In this document: positions 1 through 8,674 of the stretch, one piece after another
Layout of the letters: each line of letters starts with the position of its first letter
Position numbering within the stretch: the first letter of the stretch is position 1
Assembly: GCA_937996535.1 (NCBI GenBank)
Contig: CALKVF010000069.1
Coordinates: 1 to 21,722 of the forward strand
Direction: 5' to 3'
Length of the DNA stretch: 21,722 nucleotides
Source: an uncultured Novosphingobium sp.
GTDB taxonomy: Bacteria > Pseudomonadota > Alphaproteobacteria > Sphingomonadales > Sphingomonadaceae
The notes under the pieces: model-generated
What the model was told of the DNA's origin: nothing
Seen by the model: only the letters and a program-made list of their open reading frames with translations
Databases searched by the model: none
Made by a program: the position numbers and the translations under genes

Positions 1-607
1 CACCAACCCGCTCGACGCGATGGTCTGGGCGCTGCGCGAATTCTCGGGCCTGCCGGCCAACAAGGTCGTCGGCATGGCCGGCGTGCTCGACTCGGCCCGC
101 TTCGCCACCTTCCTCGCCTGGGAATTCGGCGTCTCGGTCAAGGACGTGAACGCCTTCGTGCTCGGCGGCCACGGCGACACCATGGTGCCCGTCACCAGCT
201 ACACCACCGTTTCGGGCATCCCGGTCGACGACCTCGTCAAGATGGGCAAGTCGAGCAAGGAAGCGATCGATGCGATCGTTGCCCGCACCCGCTCGGGCGG
301 CGGCGAAATCGTCGGCCTGCTCAAGACCGGTTCGGCCTACTATGCCCCCGCCACCAGCGCGATCGCGATGGCCGAAGCCTATCTGGGCGACCAGAAGCGC
401 ATCCTGCCCTGCGCGGTCTATGTTGATGGCAAGTATGGCCTCGATGGACTCTATGTCGGCGTGCCGACCGTGATCGGTGCCAACGGCGCCGAAGAAGTCA
501 TCGAAATCGCGCTCGACGGCGAAGCCAAGGCCAACTTCGACGTCTCGGTCGATGCGGTCAAGGAACTGCTGGTCGCCTGCAAGGCAATCGACCCGAGCCT
601 CGCCTGA
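1..607 (+). CDS. mdh: Malate dehydrogenase, C-terminal two thirds (5' end outside window)
   Basis: NAD-dependent malate dehydrogenase interconverts malate and oxaloacetate in the cytoplasmic TCA cycle. The reading frame is open from base 2, and about 201 residues are visible of the roughly 320 usual for the family, so the start and the NAD-binding GxGxxG are off the window. The visible part begins with the conserved TNPLDAMVWA segment, followed by VVGMAGVLDSARF and the active-site loop LGGHGDTMVP, whose His is the proton-accepting catalytic residue. This is the LDH-like bacterial MDH class. The stop is TGA at 605-607, and a small exported protein begins only 5 bases later, so the two are probably co-transcribed. 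Downstream lie sucD, sucA, odhB and lpdA, as expected of an alphaproteobacterial TCA cluster. The identification is firm. Confidence 0.96.
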   Translation, partial: TNPLDAMVWALREFSGLPANKVVGMAGVLDSARFATFLAWEFGVSVKDVNAFVLGGHGDTMVPVTSYTTVSGIPVDDLVKMGKSSKEAIDAIVARTRSGGGEIVGLLKTGSAYYAPATSAIAMAEAYLGDQKRILPCAVYVDGKYGLDGLYVGVPTVIGANGAEEVIEIALDGEAKANFDVSVDAVKELLVACKAIDPSLA

Positions 608-612
608 ACCTG

Positions 613-1143
613 ATGGCGCCCCTCTCTGCCTCGATCTTCAGCCAGCCGCGCGCGCTTCGTGCCCGCGCGGCGGTGCTGGCGTTCGTCGCGGGGATGGCGG
701 TGCTGCCCGGCACAGCCGGGGCGCAGCCGCTCGCCGTCACTGGCGTTGCGGACCTTGCCCTGACCTACAAGGCGATCTGCCTTGACCATGCCGGCGAGCC
801 CGAGGCCCAGGTGGCCGCGGCCGAGCCGTTTGGTCTGACGCAGCAAGCCCCCGCCGCGGCGGACCAGGTTGTGCGCCTCACCAATGACCATCTCAGCCTC
901 GCCATCCAGTCCACGCCCGCGCTTGCACTGTGCATGATCGCGGCGCGGGTTCCGGACGGGACTTCGCCGGCGCTCGTCGCCGCGCAGGCCCTGCCGCTGC
1001 TCGATGCCCCCGTCACGGCGCTGGCCGTGCAGGATCGCACCGTCAGCTGGCAGCTGGGCGCCGCATCGGGCCTTTACGTCCAGGTGATCGACGGCGGGCA
1101 AACGCTCGGCTCGTTCTCGCTGGCCGCACCGGCCCAACCATGA
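613..1143 (+). CDS. Exported protein of unknown function between mdh and sucD
   Basis: I do not recognise a family. The 176-aa product has a clear Sec-type signal peptide: an Arg-rich n-region (residues about 13-17), a hydrophobic core (about 18-33) and a probable cleavage after AGA near residue 37. The mature protein of about 139 residues is probably periplasmic. It contains two cysteines, in a TYKAICLDHAGEP segment and in ALCMIAARVP, which could form a disulfide. The C-terminal part is predicted beta-rich by eye. No lipobox is apparent. The start at 613 follows the mdh stop by 5 bases with no convincing Shine-Dalgarno, so translation may depend on coupling to mdh. It occupies the position where many alphaproteobacteria have sucC. 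That it is a real gene is supported by the signal peptide and its tight spacing; its function is unknown. Confidence 0.72.
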   Translation: MAPLSASIFSQPRALRARAAVLAFVAGMAVLPGTAGAQPLAVTGVADLALTYKAICLDHAGEPEAQVAAAEPFGLTQQAPAAADQVVRLTNDHLSLAIQSTPALALCMIAARVPDGTSPALVAAQALPLLDAPVTALAVQDRTVSWQLGAASGLYVQVIDGGQTLGSFSLAAPAQP

Positions 1144-1170
1144 TTTTCGCAGCAATCTGATTTTCGCGGC
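1141..1170 (+). repeat. Short direct repeat before sucD
   Basis: Two copies of TGATTTTCGC(A/G)GC lie at 1141-1153 and 1158-1170, 17 bases apart and differing at one base. The first copy contains the stop codon of the preceding gene. This may be chance or a small duplication. No sigma-70-like promoter was seen in the 1144-1205 gap. Confidence 0.4.
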
Positions 1171-1205
1171 ACGTTTCGCCGCACAAGTCTTGGAGTTCTG
1201 AACAG

Positions 1206-2090
1206 ATGTCCATTCTCATCAACAAGCAGACCAAGGTCATCACCCAGGGGATGACCGGGGCCACCGGCAGCTTCCACACCCAGGCGGCGCTCGACTATGG
1301 CACCCAGATGGTCGCGGGCGTGACCCCCGGCAAGGGCGGTCAGACCCACATCGGTCTGCCCCAGTACGACACCGTGGCCGAAGCCAAGGCGATGACCGGC
1401 GCGACTGCCTCGTGCATCTACGTTCCGCCTCCGGGTGCGGCTGACGCGATCCTCGAAGCGATCGACGCCGAGATGGAACTGATCGTCTGCATCACCGAAG
1501 GCATCCCGGTGCTCGACATGGTCCGCGTGAAGCGCGCGCTGCAGGGTTCGAAGAGCCGCCTGATCGGCCCGAACTGCCCCGGCGTGCTCACCCCGGGCGA
1601 ATGCAAGATCGGCATCATGCCCGGTTCGATCTTCAAGAAGGGCTCGGTCGGCGTGGTTTCGCGCTCGGGCACGCTCACCTATGAAGCCGTGTTCCAGACC
1701 TCGAACATTGGCCTCGGCCAGACCACCGCGGTCGGCATCGGCGGCGACCCGGTCAACGGCACCAACTTCATCGACGTGCTGGAAATGTTCCTGGCTGACG
1801 ATGAAACCAAGTCGATCATCATGATCGGTGAAATCGGCGGCTCGGCCGAAGAAGAAGCCGCTCAGTTCCTCAAGGACGAAGCCAAGCGCGGCCGCAAGAA
1901 GCCGATGGCTGGCTTCATCGCCGGCCGCACGGCGCCTCCGGGCCGCCGCATGGGCCACGCCGGGGCGATCGTCTCGGGCGGCCAGGGCGGCGCCGAAGAC
2001 AAGATCGCGGCGATGGAAGCAGCGGGCATCCGCGTTTCCTCCTCGCCCAGCCTGCTCGGCGAAACCCTGGCAGAGGTGCTTAAGGGCTAA
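1206..2090 (+). CDS. sucD: Succinyl-CoA synthetase (succinate-CoA ligase), alpha subunit
   Basis: The alpha subunit of succinyl-CoA synthetase carries the phosphohistidine that passes phosphate between succinyl phosphate and the nucleotide bound by the beta subunit (SucC). The 294-aa length is normal. Visible landmarks are the N-terminal CoA-binding Rossmann domain (QGMTGATGSFHTQAALDYG), the GPNCPGVLTPGECKIGIMPG segment at about residues 121-140, and the phosphorylated histidine H251 in GRRMGHAGAIVSGG. A GGAG ribosome binding site at 1192-1195 supports the ATG at 1206. The gene lies 62 bases after the exported protein and 136 bases before sucA, in a TCA gene cluster. Its partner sucC is not within the window, so the two subunits must be matched from separate loci or sucC lies upstream of mdh. 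Confidence 0.97.
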   Translation: MSILINKQTKVITQGMTGATGSFHTQAALDYGTQMVAGVTPGKGGQTHIGLPQYDTVAEAKAMTGATASCIYVPPPGAADAILEAIDAEMELIVCITEGIPVLDMVRVKRALQGSKSRLIGPNCPGVLTPGECKIGIMPGSIFKKGSVGVVSRSGTLTYEAVFQTSNIGLGQTTAVGIGGDPVNGTNFIDVLEMFLADDETKSIIMIGEIGGSAEEEAAQFLKDEAKRGRKKPMAGFIAGRTAPPGRRMGHAGAIVSGGQGGAEDKIAAMEAAGIRVSSSPSLLGETLAEVLKG

Positions 2091-2097
2091 GCCTGAG

Positions 2098-2115
2098 CCC
2101 TGGCCTAAGCCGGGG
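2098..2115 (+). other. Weak hairpin after sucD
   Basis: CCCTGGC (2098-2104) can pair with GCCGGGG (2109-2115) around a 4-base loop, with one G-U pair. There is no T-run behind it, so it is a poor intrinsic terminator. It may protect the sucD 3' end or be incidental. The rest of the 2091-2187 gap shows no gene and no clear promoter. Confidence 0.3.
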
Positions 2116-2187
2116 TTCACCATGATCAGGGCATGACCTATCCTCCCCAGGGAGCGGTTTGCCCCTTTGAATGAATGCAAGAAGCAA

Positions 2188-2209
2188 CGGGCGGCCTTTG
2201 GGCCGCCCG
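2188..2209 (+). other. Strong GC hairpin abutting the sucA ribosome binding site
   Basis: CGGGCGGCC (2188-2196) and GGCCGCCCG (2201-2209) form a perfect 9-bp stem with the tetraloop TTTG. The stem ends two bases before the sucA Shine-Dalgarno sequence GGAAAGG (2211-2217). No T-run follows, so it is not a standard terminator. Its position suits an mRNA processing or stability element, or control of ribosome access to sucA. The structure is directly visible; the role is inferred. Confidence 0.6.
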
Positions 2210-2226
2210 CGGAAAGGTCAATTCCG

Positions 2227-5055
2227 ATGGGCAGCGAAAGCCACGATTTCCTCCCCGATGATCCCCAGCCGGGTCCGAGCTGGTCGAAGAGCAACTGGCC
2301 GCAGGTTGGCGGCGGATTCGAAGACGACCTGACCCAGGCGCTTGATCCCACCGCCATGCAGGCGGCGGTCAAGGCGGCTGCGGCCAAGGCCGGCGCGCCG
2401 ATCGACGGACGCGCGGTGGAGGAAGCTGCCGCGGATTCGATCCGCGCGATGATGCTGATCCGCACCTACCGGGTGCGCGGGCATCTGGCGGCGGATCTCG
2501 ATCCGCTGGGCCTGTCGAAGCAGGATCTCCCCGCTGACCTTTCCCCTGAATACCACGGCTTCGTGGGCGCCGCCCTGGACCGCAAGGTCTATTTCGGCGG
2601 CGCGCTGGGCCTGCAGTGGGCAACCGTGCGCGAACTGGTGGCGATCCTCAAGCGCAACTACTGCGGCAAGGTCGGCCTCGAATACATGCACATCGCGGAT
2701 GTGGAGGAACGCCGCTTCCTGCAGGATCGCATGGAAGGCGCCGACAAGCACATCGAGTTCACCCCCGAAGGCAAGAAGGCCATCCTGGGCGCCGTGATCC
2801 GCGGCGAACAGTATGAAAAGTTCCTCGGCCGCAAGTACGTCGGCACCAAGCGTTTCGGGCTTGATGGCGGCGAAGCCATGATCCCGGCGCTCGAAGCCGT
2901 GATCAAGTATGGCGGCCAGCTCGGCGTGCGCGAAATCGTCTATGGCATGGCCCACCGCGGCCGCCTCAACATTCTCGCCAACGTGATGGCCAAGCCCTAC
3001 CGCGTGATCTTCCACGAATTCTCGGGCGGCACCGCCAACCCCGAAGACGTCGGCGGTTCGGGGGACGTGAAGTACCACCTCGGCACTTCGGCTGACCGCG
3101 AATTTGACGGCATCAAGGTGCACATGAGCCTGCTGCCCAACCCCAGCCACCTTGAAACCGTGGATCCGGTGGTGCTCGGCAAGGTCCGCGCCAACCAGGC
3201 CTTCCGCGACGACATCGGCGCGGGCAAGCACAAGCAGGTGCTCCCGGTGCTGATCCACGGCGACGCGGCCTTTGCCGGTCAGGGCATCGTCTGGGAATGC
3301 TTCGGCTTCTCGGGCGTCAAGGGCTACAACACCGGCGGCTGCATCCACTTCGTCATCAACAACCAGATCGGCTTCACCACCAGCCCGCAGTTCTCGCGCG
3401 GCTCGCCCTACCCTTCGGACGTGGCCAAGGGCGTCCAGGCGCCGATCATCCACGTCAACGGTGATGATCCCGAAGCCGTGACCTTCGCGTGCAAGCTGGC
3501 GATCGACTATCGCCAGACCTTCGGCCGCGACATCGTGGTCGACATGTGGTGCTATCGCCGCTTCGGCCACAACGAAGGCGATGAACCGGGCTTCACCCAG
3601 CCGCTGATGTACGCCAAGATCCGCCAGCACCCCGGCGTCAGCAAGCTCTATTCGGAGCGGCTTGTGAAGGAAGGCGTGATCGACGCTAACCATGCCGGCG
3701 AAGTGGAAAACCACTTCGTGGCCACGCTCGAAACAGAGTTTGAAGCCGCCAAGAGCTACAAGGCCAACCAGGCCGACTGGTTCGCCGGCCGCTGGACCGG
3801 GCTGCACACCCCGGCTGACCCGGAAACCGCGCGCCGCAACGTCCCGACCGGCATCGAACAGAAGCTGTTCGACAGCCTTGGCCGCACGCTCTGCACGATC
3901 CCCGACACGATCCAGGTCCACAAGACCCTGGGCCGCGTGCTCGATGCCAAGCGCGAGATGTTCGCCACCGGCAACGGCTTTGACTGGGCGACCGGCGAAG
4001 CGCTGGCCTATGGCTCGCTGCTCTCCGAAGGCTTCAACGTGCGCCTCTCGGGTCAGGATTCGGGCCGCGGCACCTTCAGCCAGCGTCACGCGGTGTGGGT
4101 CGACCAGACCGACGAGCACAAGTATGTGCCGCTGACCACCGTGCCCCACGGCCACTTCGAAGTGCACGACAGCCCGCTCAGCGAATATGGCGTGCTCGGC
4201 TTCGAATACGGCTATGCCAGCGCCGATCCCAAGACGCTGGTGCTGTGGGAAGCGCAGTTCGGCGATTTCGCCAACGGCGCGCAGATCATGATCGACCAGT
4301 ACGTTGCCTCTTCGGAATCGAAGTGGCTGCGCGCCAACGGTCTCGTCATGCTGCTGCCCCACGGCTACGAAGGTCAGGGCCCCGAACACTCGTCGGCGCG
4401 TCTGGAACGCTACCTGCAGCTTTGCGCGCAGGACAACATCCAGGTCTGCAACATCACCACTCCGGCCAACTACTTCCACGTGCTGCGCCGGCAGATGCAC
4501 CGTCCGTTCCGCAAGCCACTGATCATCATGACTCCCAAGTCGCTGCTGCGCCACCCGCTGGCCAAGTCGCAGGCTTCGGACTTCATCGGTGACGGCCACT
4601 TCATGCGGATCCTGTCCGACACCGCCCCTTCGGCGGATCAGGACACCAAGCGGGTCGTGCTGTGCTCGGGCAAGGTTGCCTATGACCTGATCGAAGCGCG
4701 CGATGCCGCCGGGCTGACCGACACCCAGGTCATCCGCATCGAGCAGCTCTATCCCTTCCCGGGTGAGCCGCTGGCCGCACGCCTGGCGCGGATGCCCAAG
4801 CTGGAAGACGTGGTGTGGTGCCAGGAAGAACCCAAGAACAACGGTTCTTGGTTCTTCGCCGAGCCGCTGGTCGAGGAATCGCTTGCTGCCGCCAAGAGCA
4901 AGGTGGGCCGCGCCCGCTACGCCGGCCGCGCTGGCAGCGCCTCGCCTGCCACGGGTCTGGCCAAGCGCCATGCCGCCGAACAGGCGGCGCTCGTCGCCGA
5001 TGCTCTGGGCCTTTCGGTCCGCTCTGAAATCCGCCGTCGCTCGAAGTCGGCCTGA
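2227..5055 (+). CDS. sucA: 2-Oxoglutarate dehydrogenase E1 component
   Basis: The thiamine-diphosphate-dependent E1 subunit decarboxylates 2-oxoglutarate and transfers the succinyl group to the lipoyl arm of E2. The product from ATG 2227 is 942 aa, the usual length. Conserved segments include GMAHRGRLN, the ThDP/Mg site HGDAAFAGQG, NNQIGFTT, CYRRFGHNEGDEPGFTQP, and the transketolase-like C-terminal half with QDSGRGTFSQRHAVW and LLPHGYEGQGPEHSSARLER. An in-frame ATG exists at 2167, but a GGAAAGG ribosome binding site at 2211-2217, nine bases before ATG 2227, decides the start, and the extra residues would be encoded by the upstream hairpin. odhB follows after 27 bases, so E1, E2 and E3 form one operon. 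Confidence 0.97.
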   Translation: MGSESHDFLPDDPQPGPSWSKSNWPQVGGGFEDDLTQALDPTAMQAAVKAAAAKAGAPIDGRAVEEAAADSIRAMMLIRTYRVRGHLAADLDPLGLSKQDLPADLSPEYHGFVGAALDRKVYFGGALGLQWATVRELVAILKRNYCGKVGLEYMHIADVEERRFLQDRMEGADKHIEFTPEGKKAILGAVIRGEQYEKFLGRKYVGTKRFGLDGGEAMIPALEAVIKYGGQLGVREIVYGMAHRGRLNILANVMAKPYRVIFHEFSGGTANPEDVGGSGDVKYHLGTSADREFDGIKVHMSLLPNPSHLETVDPVVLGKVRANQAFRDDIGAGKHKQVLPVLIHGDAAFAGQGIVWECFGFSGVKGYNTGGCIHFVINNQIGFTTSPQFSRGSPYPSDVAKGVQAPIIHVNGDDPEAVTFACKLAIDYRQTFGRDIVVDMWCYRRFGHNEGDEPGFTQPLMYAKIRQHPGVSKLYSERLVKEGVIDANHAGEVENHFVATLETEFEAAKSYKANQADWFAGRWTGLHTPADPETARRNVPTGIEQKLFDSLGRTLCTIPDTIQVHKTLGRVLDAKREMFATGNGFDWATGEALAYGSLLSEGFNVRLSGQDSGRGTFSQRHAVWVDQTDEHKYVPLTTVPHGHFEVHDSPLSEYGVLGFEYGYASADPKTLVLWEAQFGDFANGAQIMIDQYVASSESKWLRANGLVMLLPHGYEGQGPEHSSARLERYLQLCAQDNIQVCNITTPANYFHVLRRQMHRPFRKPLIIMTPKSLLRHPLAKSQASDFIGDGHFMRILSDTAPSADQDTKRVVLCSGKVAYDLIEARDAAGLTDTQVIRIEQLYPFPGEPLAARLARMPKLEDVVWCQEEPKNNGSWFFAEPLVEESLAAAKSKVGRARYAGRAGSASPATGLAKRHAAEQAALVADALGLSVRSEIRRRSKSA

Positions 5056-5082
5056 TAGAAATCCTCCCAAGGAAACAAAACG

Positions 5083-6285
5083 ATGTCCACCGAAGTCAAA
5101 GTTCCGACGCTGGGTGAATCGGTTGCCGAGGCGACCATTGGCGAATGGCTCAAGCAGCCGGGTGAAGCGGTTGCGCTCGATGAACCGATCGCCAGCCTCG
5201 AAACCGACAAGGTCGCGGTTGAAGTGACCGCGCCGACCGCCGGCGTGATGGGCCAGTATCTCGCGCAGGTGGGTGACAACGTCGCCGTCGGCGCGGTGAT
5301 CGCCACGATCGAAGCCGGCTCGGGCGCTGCGGCTGCCCCGGCTGCTGCTGCTCCGGCGGCCGCACTTGCCCCGGCGGCCCCCGCCGCTGCGGCCAGCGAT
5401 GCCGCGGTGCTTTCGCCCGCCGTGCGCCGCGCGGTGCTCGAACACGGGATCGATCCCGCCACGGTCACCGGCACCGGTAAGGACGGCCGCCTGACCAAGG
5501 AAGACGTGGTTGCTGCCGCTCAGGCCAAGACCTCGGCTCCGGCCGCTGCCGCGCCTGCCGCTGCTGCACCGGTTGCTGCCGGCGGCCGCGGCGAGGAGCG
5601 CGTCAAGATGACCCGCCTGCGCCAGACGGTCGCCAAGCGGCTCAAGAGCGCGCAGGAAACCGCCGCTCTCCTCACCACGTTCAACGATGTCGACATGTCG
5701 GCCGTGATCGAGGCACGCAACACCTACAAGGACAGCTTCGAGAAGAAGCACGGCGTGCGCCTTGGCTTCATGGGCTTCTTCGCCAAGGCGGCCTGCCTGG
5801 CGCTGAAGGACGTTCCGGCGGTCAACGCCCGGATCGAAGGCGATGAAATCGTCTATCACCCCTACATCGACATTTCGGTCGCGGTTTCGGCTCCCAACGG
5901 GCTCGTCGTGCCGGTCGTGCGCGATTGCCAGGATCTCAGCTTTGCCGGGATCGAAAAGGCCATTGCCGGCTATGGCAAGAAGGCCAAGGAAGGCACGCTG
6001 ACCATGGACGACATGAAGGGCGGCACCTTCACGATCTCCAACGGCGGCGTGTTCGGCAGCCTGATGTCGACCCCGATCATTAACCCGCCGCAGTCGGCGG
6101 TGCTGGGCCTCCATCGCATCGAGGACCGCCCCGTTGTGCGCAACGGCCAGATCGTGATCCGCCCGATGATGTATATCGCGCTGTCCTATGACCACCGCCT
6201 GATCGACGGGCGTGAGGCCGTGACCGCGCTGAAGATCATGAAGGAAGCGATCGAGGATCCCACCCGTCTGCTGATCGACCTCTAA
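5083..6285 (+). CDS. odhB: 2-Oxoglutarate dehydrogenase E2, dihydrolipoyllysine succinyltransferase
   Basis: This is the core subunit of the 2-oxoglutarate dehydrogenase complex; it accepts the succinyl group on its lipoyl lysine and transfers it to CoA. At 400 aa it has one lipoyl domain (about 3-77, with lipoylated K43 in ETDKVAVEV), an Ala/Pro-rich linker (80-105), a peripheral-subunit-binding domain (106-143, SPAVRRAVLEHGID...TGKDGRLTKED), a second Ala/Pro linker (144-168), and the catalytic domain (about 172-400) with the active-site motif DHRLIDG (H371, D375). An AAGGAA ribosome binding site precedes ATG 5083. The single lipoyl domain and the neighbours sucA and lpdA separate it from the pyruvate dehydrogenase E2. 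Confidence 0.96.
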   Translation: MSTEVKVPTLGESVAEATIGEWLKQPGEAVALDEPIASLETDKVAVEVTAPTAGVMGQYLAQVGDNVAVGAVIATIEAGSGAAAAPAAAAPAAALAPAAPAAAASDAAVLSPAVRRAVLEHGIDPATVTGTGKDGRLTKEDVVAAAQAKTSAPAAAAPAAAAPVAAGGRGEERVKMTRLRQTVAKRLKSAQETAALLTTFNDVDMSAVIEARNTYKDSFEKKHGVRLGFMGFFAKAACLALKDVPAVNARIEGDEIVYHPYIDISVAVSAPNGLVVPVVRDCQDLSFAGIEKAIAGYGKKAKEGTLTMDDMKGGTFTISNGGVFGSLMSTPIINPPQSAVLGLHRIEDRPVVRNGQIVIRPMMYIALSYDHRLIDGREAVTALKIMKEAIEDPTRLLIDL

Positions 6286-6297
6286 GGGAAGCGAACC

Positions 6298-7707
<1,410 letters not shown>

Positions 7708-7736
7708 TCGACATCCGTTCAGAGCACATTATTATC

Positions 7737-7772
7737 GGGGCCGTCCGGCAGAACCGGGCGGCCCCTTTCCTT
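7737..7772 (+). terminator. Intrinsic terminator of the odh operon
   Basis: A 12-bp stem pairs 7737-7748 (GGGGCCGTCCGG) with 7754-7765 (CCGGGCGGCCCC), with a single G-T wobble and the loop CAGAA. TTTCCTT follows. It lies 29 bases after the lpdA stop. The T-run is interrupted and the next gene's AGGAG lies immediately behind it, so some read-through into 7787 is plausible. Confidence 0.85.
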
Positions 7773-7786
7773 CAGGAGCATACCCC

Positions 7787-7990
7787 GTGGCCGATACCCT
7801 GACCGTCAAGCTGACGAGCGACGAAATCGAAATGATCGTCGATGCGCTCGAAGTCGATCTCGAAGGCTATGTCGAAGCCGCCAAGGAAGCGCGCGGCAAC
7901 AACAACCGCGAAGACGTGGCGACTTTCACCGAAGCGGCGACCCGCATTCAGGCGCTGATGGCCAAGCTGCAGGATCTCGTCGAGGACTGA
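7787..7990 (+). CDS. Small acidic helical protein of unknown function
   Basis: This 67-aa protein starts with GTG and is predicted to be almost entirely helical, with many Glu/Asp residues. It has no Cys or Trp, no signal peptide and no membrane segment, so it should be cytosolic. It begins MADTLTVKLTSDEIEMIVDA and ends MAKLQDLVED. An AGGAG at 7774-7778, eight bases before GTG 7787, makes the start and the gene credible despite the size. No independent promoter fits between the lpdA terminator and this site, so expression probably comes from read-through of the odh operon. I do not recognise the family. The helix pattern could suit a dimerising or adaptor protein, but that is a guess. Confidence 0.75.
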   Translation: MADTLTVKLTSDEIEMIVDALEVDLEGYVEAAKEARGNNNREDVATFTEAATRIQALMAKLQDLVED

Positions 7991-8015
7991 GCCCGCCCGG
8001 GCGGCAGGTGACACG

Positions 8016-8642
8016 ATGATGACCGGCGCCATTCCCCAGTTTCCCGCAATGCTCGACCTTGCCGGCACGGCGGTGTTCGCGCTGTCGGGCGCGCTGCTGG
8101 CGGCGCGGCTGCGGCAGACCTTCGTGACGATGGGGTTCTTCTCGCTCGTCACCGGGGTTGGTGGCGGGACCGTGCGCGACCTGCTAATCGGCGCGCCGGT
8201 ATTCTGGGTGCGCGATCCATGGGTGGCGGTAGTCTGTCTGGCCGTGGCGCTGATCGCCTGGTTCACCCCGCGCAAGTGGTGGGAAGGCCAGTTCCTTGAA
8301 TGGGCCGATGCCGCGGGGCTTGGTGCCTATGCTATGCTCGGCACGGCCAAGGCGCTGGCCTATGCCGTGGCCCCCGTCCCGGCGGTGCTGATGGGGATCA
8401 TTACCGGCTGCGTCGGCGGGATCATCCGCGACGTGCTGGCCGGACGCCCCTCGATCATCATGCGGCCCGAACTCTATGTCACGGCGGCGGCGCTGGCCTC
8501 GGCGCTGTGCGCGGGCGGCGCGATGCTGGGCCTGCCCAATGCGCTGGTCTGGCCGGTCGCGGCCGCGGCGGGCTTTGCCCTGCGCGGGTCCGCCATTGCC
8601 CTCGGCATCCACCTGCCCGCCTATCGCCGCTCGGGCGAATAG
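8016..8642 (+). CDS. Trimeric intracellular cation (TRIC) channel family membrane protein
   Basis: The 208-aa hydrophobic protein has about seven membrane segments arranged as two related halves. Each half carries the family signature: GVGGGTVRDLLIGAPVFWV near residue 50 and GCVGGIIRDVLAGRPSIIM near residue 135. This is the UPF0126/PF03458 family. Bacterial and archaeal members solved structurally are homotrimeric, potassium-permeable channels related to eukaryotic TRIC, but the physiological substrate in most bacteria is not settled. The start may be ATG 8016 or the adjacent ATG 8019; GGCAGGTGA at 8003-8011 is a modest ribosome binding site. It follows the 67-aa gene by 25 bases and converges on the flavoprotein at 8675. 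Confidence 0.88.
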   Translation: MMTGAIPQFPAMLDLAGTAVFALSGALLAARLRQTFVTMGFFSLVTGVGGGTVRDLLIGAPVFWVRDPWVAVVCLAVALIAWFTPRKWWEGQFLEWADAAGLGAYAMLGTAKALAYAVAPVPAVLMGIITGCVGGIIRDVLAGRPSIIMRPELYVTAAALASALCAGGAMLGLPNALVWPVAAAAGFALRGSAIALGIHLPAYRRSGE

Positions 8643-8674
8643 ACGGGCGGCGAACAGAAGGTCTGGGACCGCGC

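Noticed and set aside
1074..2465. Minus-strand frame opposite sucD and the start of sucA
   Set aside because: Same cause: a compositional shadow with no domain signatures, overlapping well-supported genes and an intergenic hairpin.
7993..8004. 12-bp perfect palindrome CCGCCCGGGCGG after the 67-aa gene
   Set aside because: It has no loop or T-run, lies in very GC-rich sequence, and is likely by chance; it is not a usable terminator.
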